Of a stretch of DNA of 64,000 bases, positions 26,768 to 34,913 are shown in pieces. Below the pieces are notes generated by a model. The model ran no database searches and was not told where the DNA came from. It was given only the letters and a program-made list of their open reading frames with translations. Every line of letters starts with the position of its first letter. The stretch's first letter is position 1. Position numbers and translations under genes: made by a program. Origin of the DNA: JAGVPT01 sp964439265 (GTDB lineage Bacteria > Bacteroidota > Ignavibacteria > UBA10030 > UBA8401); NCBI GenBank assembly GCA_964439265.1, contig CAYTOA010000020.1, positions 3,906 through 67,905 of the forward strand, read 5' to 3'.

Positions 26768-29269
26768 ATGGGAGTCCGTCTTAGACATGCATCGTGCATC
26801 ACCCTGATGCTGTGCCTGCTTGGCACAGTTTCCCGATCGGAAACCGGCTTACCTGAAACTCTCGCGAGCTATTCCAGCCGCCATTCGGAAGGCAGAAGCA
26901 TCGTTTTCATCACGTCAACCGGCCAGAAGCTTCGGGCAACACCGTATGGCGATTGCATCGTCCGCGTACAAGCTGTCCGGAAAGACGAAGAGTTCTTTCC
27001 CGACGATCGGTATGAAATGGTTGAGTCGCACGACTGGGAAGGGGAACTTCGCTTGGTCGAGCACGATACATTTTTCATCCTCCAAACCCGGGCCGGGAAC
27101 GGCATAGTTCTGCGCATCAACAAGAACCCCATGCGCATTTCGTTCTCACAGAACGGCGGCAGGAAGGACATGCTCATCGAAAGCGAGGGCGTCCGCTGGG
27201 AGAACGATTCCATACACACCACATTTGTGTACGACGCCGCTGAACATTTCACCGGATTGGGACACGGGTACTATGGAAGAGCGGAACACCTCGACCTTAA
27301 AGGAGAGACACTCCATCGAAATTACGGTACTGAGCATGGGCAGCAAGCTCCGTTGATCGTTCCCTTCTATCTGTCGAGCAACGGATACGGCATTTTCCTC
27401 AACAGCACATTTCCGAATTCCTTCACCTTCGGCAAAGACAGCCTGTATGAGTTTTCGATCGAAGGGGATGGGCGAATGGATTACTTCTTTATTCTTGGCC
27501 CCGATTTCACCAGCATCATCGACCGCTACACCCGGCTGACCGGGAGGCCCCGGCTCCCCCCGATCGCGATGTTCGGCCTCGGGCTTTCCGACAAGGCGAA
27601 CGATGAAAACTCCTCCACACCGTCCGACGAACAATGGTGGAAACAAAAGGTCAGCGACCATCGAAACGCCGGCTTCCCCATCGACCACCTGATCAACGAC
27701 AACCGATGGAGGGCGGGAGGAGGCAAACGATGTGAATCGTATTTCGAGTGGGATCCGACACGATTCTCCAACCCGCACGAATACGAGCAATGGGTCAAGG
27801 CAAACGGCCTTGCGGTCACGATCGACTTTAATCGGTGCATTGCCAGCAAGAGCGAGCGATGGAACTCTTCGTTCAATATTCCCAATTCGGACAGCATCGA
27901 TTTCGGCGAAAGCGCCCCCGATTTTTCACGAAAGGATGTGAGAGAATGGTTCTGGTATCTGCATTGGAGAAAATCTCTCAGCCCGAAATTGGGATACCCG
28001 GGCGATGCCCTCTGGATCGACGAATTCGATGAGTTGGGAAAAGCGCCTGACGCGATGATCCTTGGAAACGGAAGATCGTGGATGGAGATGAAGAATTACT
28101 GGTTCTTCCTCATCGCTAAAGCGCTGGTGCAGGAGGGCTGGGACAAAATGATCGCACCGGAAAAACGGCCATTCGTGTGGGTACGGGGAATGACGGCCGG
28201 CGCACAGCGTTATGCGACATTATGGAGCGGCGACATTACGCCGACGTATGAGGAGATGAAAGGTCAAATTCGGGGGATGCAGTTAGCAGGGATTTCCGGT
28301 TTTGCCTTTTGGGGACATGATGCAGGGGGTTTTTATGATTGGAAAAATAAAAAAGGTCCTGATGATGATCTCTACCGGAAATGGTCGATGGCCTTCGGCA
28401 GTTTCTCGCCGTTTTGGAAGCCGCACGGCATGGGAGAATCGCGGTGGCCTCTTGACAGGTCAGCCGATGCGCAGAAGGATGCCAGAACGTACTGCGAATT
28501 ACGGTACAAACTTATGCCGTACTTATATTCGTTTGCGCACGAAGCGTCGAGCACGGGAATGCCGATTGCCCGAGCGATGGTCATTGATCACCAGTCGGAT
28601 ACAATTGCATGGAAGAACGACCTCCAGTATATGTGGGGGAATGAATTGCTGGTAGTGCCAAATTGCAGCGCCGACAACAATGTCGCGGTGTGGCTGCCGC
28701 GCGGCGAGTGGTACGATTTTTGGAATGATTCTCTTTGGACCGGGAACCGGGAGGTAAGATACACTACTCCGGTCGGTGTCCTCCCACTTTTTGTTAAGGC
28801 CGGTTCGATCGTCCCGATGGCTCCTTTCGCTCTCGGGACGGCGTTCATTAAGAAGGATGAGCTTTCTGTTCATGTTTATGTCGGGAAGGATGGTGAATTC
28901 ACCCTCTCCGAAGACGATGGAAATACTGAACTGTACCGGACAAAAGGCGAAGTACAAAAAACGAGATTCGTGTTCGTCCAGTCCATCATGACGCTGAGCA
29001 TCGGTGCCGGTGAAGGAACGTATGAGAACGCGCCTGCGCAAAGAAGGTACGACATTGAGTTTCACGGTCTTACTCGCCCGATGTGCATCACTATCAACGG
29101 AAGGCAGCTCAGGTCTGTGAAGTCGGAAGAAGCAGCGCTTTCGTCCGGCAGCGGTACTGTTTGGAACAAAGAGAAAAAGCGACTCTCGGTTTACACAGAG
29201 AACGTGCCTGTCATACACAGCCTGTTGATCCAAGGAGTCAGAGACTGCCCGGACGGCGAACACGAATAA
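26768..29269 (+). CDS. Secreted glycoside hydrolase family 31 enzyme
   Basis: 833 residues. A signal peptide (about 1-25) leads to an N-terminal beta-sandwich and a GH31 (beta/alpha)8 barrel. The nucleophile is Asp418 in LWIDEFDE and the acid/base is Asp489 in LWSGD, with the sugar-binding FWGHDAGGF segment following near 516. Beta-sandwich domains close the protein. GH31 covers alpha-glucosidases, alpha-xylosidases and related retaining enzymes; the substrate cannot be fixed here. The nucleophile motif reads WIDEFDE rather than the common WxDMNE, so it is not a classic alpha-glucosidase. No type IX tail is present, so it may stay in the periplasm. Confidence 0.87.
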   Translation: MGVRLRHASCITLMLCLLGTVSRSETGLPETLASYSSRHSEGRSIVFITSTGQKLRATPYGDCIVRVQAVRKDEEFFPDDRYEMVESHDWEGELRLVEHDTFFILQTRAGNGIVLRINKNPMRISFSQNGGRKDMLIESEGVRWENDSIHTTFVYDAAEHFTGLGHGYYGRAEHLDLKGETLHRNYGTEHGQQAPLIVPFYLSSNGYGIFLNSTFPNSFTFGKDSLYEFSIEGDGRMDYFFILGPDFTSIIDRYTRLTGRPRLPPIAMFGLGLSDKANDENSSTPSDEQWWKQKVSDHRNAGFPIDHLINDNRWRAGGGKRCESYFEWDPTRFSNPHEYEQWVKANGLAVTIDFNRCIASKSERWNSSFNIPNSDSIDFGESAPDFSRKDVREWFWYLHWRKSLSPKLGYPGDALWIDEFDELGKAPDAMILGNGRSWMEMKNYWFFLIAKALVQEGWDKMIAPEKRPFVWVRGMTAGAQRYATLWSGDITPTYEEMKGQIRGMQLAGISGFAFWGHDAGGFYDWKNKKGPDDDLYRKWSMAFGSFSPFWKPHGMGESRWPLDRSADAQKDARTYCELRYKLMPYLYSFAHEASSTGMPIARAMVIDHQSDTIAWKNDLQYMWGNELLVVPNCSADNNVAVWLPRGEWYDFWNDSLWTGNREVRYTTPVGVLPLFVKAGSIVPMAPFALGTAFIKKDELSVHVYVGKDGEFTLSEDDGNTELYRTKGEVQKTRFVFVQSIMTLSIGAGEGTYENAPAQRRYDIEFHGLTRPMCITINGRQLRSVKSEEAALSSGSGTVWNKEKKRLSVYTENVPVIHSLLIQGVRDCPDGEHE

Positions 29270-29733
29270 TCGAAAATGAAGAGTCGATGCGGATACCCTC
29301 TTTCATCTTTTCATCCATGACGAACTTGCTCATCACACCGCCATATTTTAGCTCCCGCCAAATTGCGAATACATTTTTTGAGCCGTTTACAATCCAAAAC
29401 CTCATTTCAATGCTTTTGTAATTTCTACATTTTTCATGTTTAGGTAGAAGAAAGTAAGATCTGCTACAACCATCCTTCGTCCCCTCGCTATTCCCTCAAC
29501 AAATAGCATAATATAGCAAGACGTTTCACGCCCTTCAGCTATCTTCCTCCTGATGTAATATTTACAAAATCGCTTAATTCAGCCAATAATGGCGGCTTTT
29601 GTTGAATGTTAAATTGATGGTGGACGTGTCCGTAACGTCTTTGTAGATCATCAATTACGGCATTATTAGGCCGCTCGTTGTCGTTGGACTTCGCTTTGCA
29701 ACTCTTCTCTACAGAAATCAAGGAGAAGAGAAA
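29270..29733. other. Intergenic region, no gene seen
   Basis: 464 nt, AT-richer than its surroundings. I see no reading frame with coding character, no long palindrome and no convincing promoter. It ends in a strong ribosome binding site (aaggagaag, 29720-29728) for the next gene. Confidence 0.5.
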
Positions 29734-30312
29734 GTGAAAACGACAAAAAAACATACGAGCCTGGCAAGGAGAATTATCCTTGCGTTACTTTTCGTTTTCA
29801 CTGCCGCGAACAGCCAAACGTTCGACCTCCTTTCTGTTAAGTCGACAGACAAAGTAGCACAAAGCAAGTTTTTCGAAGTAGACAGTAACAAGGTTCTCAA
29901 CGAGTACAATTTGTTCGCATTCAACTCCCCCGTCTCCCGTATTTACGATTCAGTTTTCGAAGTCGCCGGAATCCATTCCGCTGTCTCCGCCGTTAACAAT
30001 TCAAACGTCGGCGTGGCTAAAGATTTTTCGTTAGATCAAAATTACCCGAACCCATTCAACCCGTCAACGACGATTCGTTTCAATGTTGGTAAGAGAGCAA
30101 AAGTTTCCGTAGTTTTGTTCGACGTAACGGGGAAGGAAGTAACAACCCTGGTGAATGACAGTAAAGAAGCAGGAAGTTACAACGTCCGATGGAACGGAAC
30201 TTCGAGCAACGGCGCTTCGGTTTCGACTGGTACATATTTCTGCCGGTTGCTCGCAACTGCCGATGACGGAAGCACAACCGTGGAAACAAAGAGAATGGCA
30301 TTGATCAAATGA
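29734..30312 (+). CDS. Small secreted protein consisting mainly of a type IX secretion tail
   Basis: 192 residues from a GTG start with a strong AAGGAG site. A signal peptide (about 1-28) is followed by only about 75 residues of unrecognised sequence. A complete type A sorting domain (about 103-192) comes next, with NYPNPFNPST, VVLFDVTGKEVTTLV, WNGTSSNGASVSTGTYFCRL and the basic C-terminal ending. The tail directs proteins through the type IX system to the cell surface, but here there is almost no passenger. The gene overlaps the following subtilisin by ATGA, so the products are made together. Confidence 0.8.
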   Translation: MKTTKKHTSLARRIILALLFVFTAANSQTFDLLSVKSTDKVAQSKFFEVDSNKVLNEYNLFAFNSPVSRIYDSVFEVAGIHSAVSAVNNSNVGVAKDFSLDQNYPNPFNPSTTIRFNVGKRAKVSVVLFDVTGKEVTTLVNDSKEAGSYNVRWNGTSSNGASVSTGTYFCRLLATADDGSTTVETKRMALIK

Positions 30313-32729
30313 GAATGAAGAGAGCGGCTGGCCTGAGTGTGTTACTTGTTTTCACTGCGGTGCTTTGCCTGCCGCTGTCCGGACAAACCCTCGTGGTCAA
30401 GAAATTCGGCGCAAAGGATAGTCTTCAAAAATTCAGCCCGAACACCTCCCTTCGGCAAGTCATTCAAGGAGGCAGGGTTCTCTCGTCGATGAGCGTCGAC
30501 GACAACCAAGAAGTAAACGTGATCGTAGAACTTTCTGCGCCGACGACATTTCACACTTTCGGAAATTCCTCAGTCAACAAAGCCGCAGCAAACCAGCAGC
30601 GAAGTACCTTCGTCAGCAGGATTATTTCAACGTCACCTTCTGCAAGAATCGGCCGCCAGTTTTCGCATATTATGAACGGAGTTTGTCTTGCCGCCTCCCG
30701 CTCCGACGTCTCTCGAATGTCTCTCCTTCCGGGAGTAAGGCGCATTTATGAAGACAAGAAAGTAGCCGCGTTTCCCGTTTCGTCGTCAACAAAAAGCCAG
30801 CCCGCACACGTCCAATCGGACGCAACGCTCACATCGACAGGTAAAGGAGTGAGGGTCGGAATCATTGACACCGGCATCGATTATCTCCATGAAGCATTAG
30901 GCGGAGGCTTTGGCCCGGGGTTTAAGGTCGCGGGCGGGTACGATTTCGTGAACGGCAAGGCCGACCCTCGTGACGACAACGGACATGGAACGCATGTCGC
31001 TGGAATTATCGCCGGAAATTCTTCCTCATTAAGAAGCATGGCGCCGGATGCACAGCTGTTCGCGTATAAGGTCCTTGACGCCGCGGGAAACGGGAACACA
31101 TCTACTGTTATTGCAGGAATAGAGCAAGCGATCGCGGACAGTGTTGGTATCATCAACATTAGTTTAGGAAGCTCGGACGGAGACCCGGACGACGCTCTCT
31201 CGCAAGCGGTCGACCGTGCGGTGGAGGCGGGCATCGTTGTCGTTGTCGCGGCGGGGAACGACGGCGACTTCGGAACGATCTCTTCTCCCGGAGCCGCCCG
31301 CGAAGCGCTGACCGTCGGCGCGATCGATGCGCTGCAATCCATCGCTGCGTTCAGCTCGAAGGGACCATCGAATAAGATTTACGGGATCAAGCCCGATGTT
31401 GTCGCTCCGGGAGTAGATATCCTCTCCGCAAAAATGAACGGCGGGTACATCACAATGAGCGGGACTTCGATGGCCGCGCCGTATGTAACAGCGGTAGCGG
31501 CGGATGTCCGCCAATTACACCCGGAATGGAACGCTCTCGAAGTACGGAATGCAATCATCAGCGCGGCAAAAGACCTGGGCTCGTCCATTTTCTCGCAAGG
31601 GAGAGGAAAAGTTGATACCTCAAAAATCGGCAGCGTCGTCTCATTCGCAACCCCGGCAACGCTGAGTTTCGGCTTTGACAATTCTTCAACAGCAGAATGG
31701 ACGAAGGTGGATACGGTGGCGTTCACGAACAGCTCCTCTTCACCAAAAAGGTATGCATTCAAGCAAGTTTCGCCAAGCGGCGGAATCAACATTCAATTCT
31801 CCCCCACGTCCGCAACTTTCTCTTCTCATGAGACGAAAGGTATTGCCGTAGAGATCAGCATCGACAATTCTCTGCTCGCTGATAATACCGCTCTTCAGCA
31901 GGGGTACGGCGGAAGTATCCTTGCGATATCAAGCAACGACACCATCACGGTGCCTTACGTATTCTTTAAAGGATGTGTCTTTCAGGTTTCATTTAGTGAA
32001 ACGCCGTTTCAAGTGGTCATCCATGATCAAAAGACCAACTCATTCTATTTCAATCCGACGAATTCATTCTTAACGGCCGTTGTTCCTGCCGGCACGTATG
32101 ATATCCTCACAGCGTTTTCAGGTTCATCCTACGTCCTGAAGGAAAACTTGAATACGCGGGATAACTTAACGATATCCATTGACCGATCACTTGCCAATCA
32201 TCTCGTTACCGTGTCGCCGGTCGATGAAAACGGAGAAGCGTTAGTTCCTGTGGGAACGAATACGTCGTACAGTTACGTTGAAGCACTCATGCATTCGGCG
32301 TCGGGGATCAGCGAAGTACTGCTGGGAGGGGGAAAAATTCAGACGCCGTCGCTGGTTCAGCGCATGTATTTTTCTGACGTAAGCAGCAACTATTCTTTTG
32401 GATATGCCATCAACGTCCAGTATGGAAATTTGAAATCCTATACATTTGATGTCGAATTGGATTCAGGAATAATTGCTTCACAGTCGGTTCAATTCTCCGC
32501 ATCGGATTTGAAGCGGGTGGACTTCAAGTATGACATCGATTCGACCGTAACGAAAGTATTTCCGATCACGTGGTCCACGTTCGTGCAGCAAAATAACGTC
32601 ATTGCGGTCACTTATTACGATGGAAACGATGCCCCTCTTCTATATCCGTTTACGCAGACCGGTTATTACACCCGCCGGACATCTTCAAAATTTCCCATCT
32701 TCCATTTCAGAGAAGCTTACAAGTATTAG
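30309..32729 (+). CDS. Subtilisin-like serine peptidase (S8)
   Basis: 806 residues. A signal peptide (about 1-24) and an I9-like propeptide region (about 55-155) come first. The catalytic domain has Asp187 (GIIDTGID), His226 (NGHGTHVAG), oxyanion Asn317 (AAGND) and Ser387 (SGTSMAAP). Beta-rich repeats follow to the end, which reads FPIFHFREAYKY and lacks a type IX tail. The enzyme should be secreted and self-activated. The missing tail is notable because the overlapping upstream gene encodes one separately. The start overlaps that gene's stop; an ATG two codons later is also possible. Confidence 0.92.
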   Translation: MRMKRAAGLSVLLVFTAVLCLPLSGQTLVVKKFGAKDSLQKFSPNTSLRQVIQGGRVLSSMSVDDNQEVNVIVELSAPTTFHTFGNSSVNKAAANQQRSTFVSRIISTSPSARIGRQFSHIMNGVCLAASRSDVSRMSLLPGVRRIYEDKKVAAFPVSSSTKSQPAHVQSDATLTSTGKGVRVGIIDTGIDYLHEALGGGFGPGFKVAGGYDFVNGKADPRDDNGHGTHVAGIIAGNSSSLRSMAPDAQLFAYKVLDAAGNGNTSTVIAGIEQAIADSVGIINISLGSSDGDPDDALSQAVDRAVEAGIVVVVAAGNDGDFGTISSPGAAREALTVGAIDALQSIAAFSSKGPSNKIYGIKPDVVAPGVDILSAKMNGGYITMSGTSMAAPYVTAVAADVRQLHPEWNALEVRNAIISAAKDLGSSIFSQGRGKVDTSKIGSVVSFATPATLSFGFDNSSTAEWTKVDTVAFTNSSSSPKRYAFKQVSPSGGINIQFSPTSATFSSHETKGIAVEISIDNSLLADNTALQQGYGGSILAISSNDTITVPYVFFKGCVFQVSFSETPFQVVIHDQKTNSFYFNPTNSFLTAVVPAGTYDILTAFSGSSYVLKENLNTRDNLTISIDRSLANHLVTVSPVDENGEALVPVGTNTSYSYVEALMHSASGISEVLLGGGKIQTPSLVQRMYFSDVSSNYSFGYAINVQYGNLKSYTFDVELDSGIIASQSVQFSASDLKRVDFKYDIDSTVTKVFPITWSTFVQQNNVIAVTYYDGNDAPLLYPFTQTGYYTRRTSSKFPIFHFREAYKY

Positions 32730-32785
32730 GAGTAAAGTGAGTAGAGGAGAGATAGAGCGGCGGTTTGCGCTGCGTTTCTTCGACC

Positions 32786-34144
32786 TTATTTCTTTGAGAT
32801 GTTGAACTGTTGAATCTTGGTATACAACGTCTTCAAACTGATGCCAAGAATTTTTGCCGTAAGATTCTTGTCCCATCCCGTGTAGTTGAGCACCCCTGCA
32901 ATGTGTTCACCCTCAATTTCCTTCAGCGGAACAGCGGTCCCAATTTTTCCGGACGAGACCGCGGCTGATACGCTTCGCGGAAGAGCAAGGTCCCTCGGAC
33001 GTATATATTCATCGGCCGCGAGAATTGCCGCGCGTTCGAGAATGTTCTCAAGCTCGCGGACGTTTCCCGGCCACGGGTACTCGAGTAATGCCTGGATTGA
33101 ATCCGGGTGAAGTTTTTTGGGCGTGCGGGTTTTCAATTTGTGCGCGACAATTTCGTTTGCCAGCAGCGGAATATCCTCCCGGCGGTCGCGCAGCGGCGGA
33201 ATCGTCAACGTAATAACGTTAATACGGTAGAGCAGATCTTCGCGGAACCGTCCCTCTTTCGCGTCGTCGAGAAGATGCCTGTTGGTCGCAGAAATGAGGC
33301 GGACGTCGGATTTCATTATTTTGTTCCCCCCAACACGTCGAAATTCTCCTGTCTGTATGAAACGGAGAAGTTTCGGCTGGAAGACCTGGCTGATCTCGCC
33401 GATCTCGTCCAGAAAAAGCGTCCCGCCGTTCGCTAATTCAACCAGTCCTTGCCGCATCGCATGCGCATCGGTGAACGCTCCTTTTTCATGCCCGAATAAT
33501 TCACTTTCAATGAGCGTGTCGGGAATAGAAGCGCAGTTGAGGGCGACAAACGGTTTTTCCGAACGGGGGCTGTTCTTGAACAAAAAATTTGCAAATAACT
33601 CTTTTCCCGTTCCGCTGGCCCCTTCAATGAGGACGGTGGAATCGGTCGGCGCGACTTTGCTTGCCAGCTCCAACGCCGCGATGAATGCCGGACTTTGCCC
33701 GATAAGGCTCGACGACGACGCCAGGCGGGCCAGTTCGGTTTTCATAACTTTGTTTTCGATGAGCAGCTGACGGCGCTCTAACGCGCGGGCCATCAACTCG
33801 ATCAGCTCGTCGGCCGAGTACGGCTTTGTGAGATAGTGGAACGCCCCAAGTTTCATGCACTCGACCGCGATCCGGACATCGTCAACGCCGGTAAGCATGA
33901 TCACCTGCGTATCGATATAGTTCTCCTTGATATGATGGAGAACTTCAATGCCGTCGACGTTCGGCATCTTTACATCGAGCAAAACGAGGTCGAAAAATGA
34001 GCCTTGGACGGCATTAATGGCTTCGACGCCGTTGGCGGCAGTAACGACCGAGTACCCTATCGACGTGAGGATCGTACTTAGCATCTCACGAAAGCCCGGC
34101 TCATCGTCAACGACAAGGATTGATGCTGTGATCTGTTTTCCCAT
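32786..34144 (-). CDS. NtrC-family sigma-54 response regulator
   Basis: 452 residues from the ATG at 34144; an in-frame ATG 20 codons earlier would add an unusual extension. The receiver domain (about 5-120) has phosphorylation site Asp57. The AAA+ domain has Walker A GASGTGKE (about 175-182), ESELFGHEKGAFTDA with the sigma-54 contact loop GAFTDA at 222-227 (GAFTGA in most members), Walker B GGTLFLDEIGE, and an arginine finger region. A Fis-type helix-turn-helix ends the protein. It activates sigma-54 promoters when phosphorylated. No histidine kinase is adjacent; a lone receiver protein lies upstream. Confidence 0.93.
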   Translation of the reverse strand: MGKQITASILVVDDEPGFREMLSTILTSIGYSVVTAANGVEAINAVQGSFFDLVLLDVKMPNVDGIEVLHHIKENYIDTQVIMLTGVDDVRIAVECMKLGAFHYLTKPYSADELIELMARALERRQLLIENKVMKTELARLASSSSLIGQSPAFIAALELASKVAPTDSTVLIEGASGTGKELFANFLFKNSPRSEKPFVALNCASIPDTLIESELFGHEKGAFTDAHAMRQGLVELANGGTLFLDEIGEISQVFQPKLLRFIQTGEFRRVGGNKIMKSDVRLISATNRHLLDDAKEGRFREDLLYRINVITLTIPPLRDRREDIPLLANEIVAHKLKTRTPKKLHPDSIQALLEYPWPGNVRELENILERAAILAADEYIRPRDLALPRSVSAAVSSGKIGTAVPLKEIEGEHIAGVLNYTGWDKNLTAKILGISLKTLYTKIQQFNISKK

Positions 34145-34320
34145 GGTGAGATCGTACACTTTCAATTTGCCGCTTCCCGCCGGCGATCCGAAAACGAGGC
34201 TCATCGCAGTCGAGCGAAACTAAAAAGCAGGGACATGACGATTTGTTTTCAAAATATCACGTGCCGGATCAATTCGATGGGAACGATGGAATCTGTCTGT
34301 GCTTTCCACTGATTCCGTTT

Positions 34321-34674
34321 TTACAATACTCTCTTTACCGCATCGATCAACTGCTGCATGACGATAGGCTTCTCCAAATAGACCACGTTCGGGTTTGAAT
34401 CCCACGCGCCTGCCTGCTGGGCCTCACCGGTCACAAAAATGATCGGAATGTCTTTCGTCGCCGGGTCGTCATGCAGAAGCTCGTAGAGCATGAAGCCGTT
34501 GACGTTTTCCATCATCACATCACTGATGATAACGTCCGGATTCTTCTCTTTTACAAGGTCAAGCGCAAGGGAACCGTCTTCCGCTTCGATGACCGCGTAC
34601 CCCTCCTTGCTAAGAATGATCGTTGCCAATTTTCGCATATCGGGGTCGTCATCAACGACGAGGATGGTCTTCAT
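34321..34674 (-). CDS. Single-domain response regulator
   Basis: 117 residues from the Met at 34674 (four codons after a possible earlier Met). It is a CheY-like receiver with the acidic pocket VVDDDPD, phospho-acceptor Asp52 in IISDVMM, Thr in VTGEA and Lys in LEKP. There is no output domain. It precedes the NtrC-type gene by about 180 nt on the same strand, so the two may form part of one phosphorelay. The kinase is not in the window. Confidence 0.88.
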   Translation of the reverse strand: MKTILVVDDDPDMRKLATIILSKEGYAVIEAEDGSLALDLVKEKNPDVIISDVMMENVNGFMLYELLHDDPATKDIPIIFVTGEAQQAGAWDSNPNVVYLEKPIVMQQLIDAVKRVL

Positions 34675-34772
34675 TATTTTCTCCATAGGTGTGCTGCCAA
34701 AACCGATCTACCAAACCCTAGAACTGGACCGGCGTTCGTCACTTTTCTTCACTGCTACCATTTCCGATAAAT

Positions 34773-34882
34773 AATCTTGTGTTTTACCGCCAAGGCACGG
34801 AGAACGCCAAGAGTATTATCGTCCTTTATACTCATAACTTCTTTGCGTGCTTGGCGTCTTAGCGGTTAAAAGATGCAAGATT
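34773..34882. repeat. Composite palindrome of the accgccaaggcac type
   Basis: aatcttg (34773-34779) pairs with caagatt (34876-34882). Inside, ttaccgccaaggcac...aacgccaag (34784-34811) faces an inverted copy, gcgtgcttggcgtcttagcggttaa (about 34844-34868). It lies after the end of the S41 peptidase gene on the minus strand and could serve as its 3' structure. Confidence 0.55.
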
Positions 34883-34913
34883 GTTTTTTTGAGAAATAGA
34901 ACTAGACTGCGTG

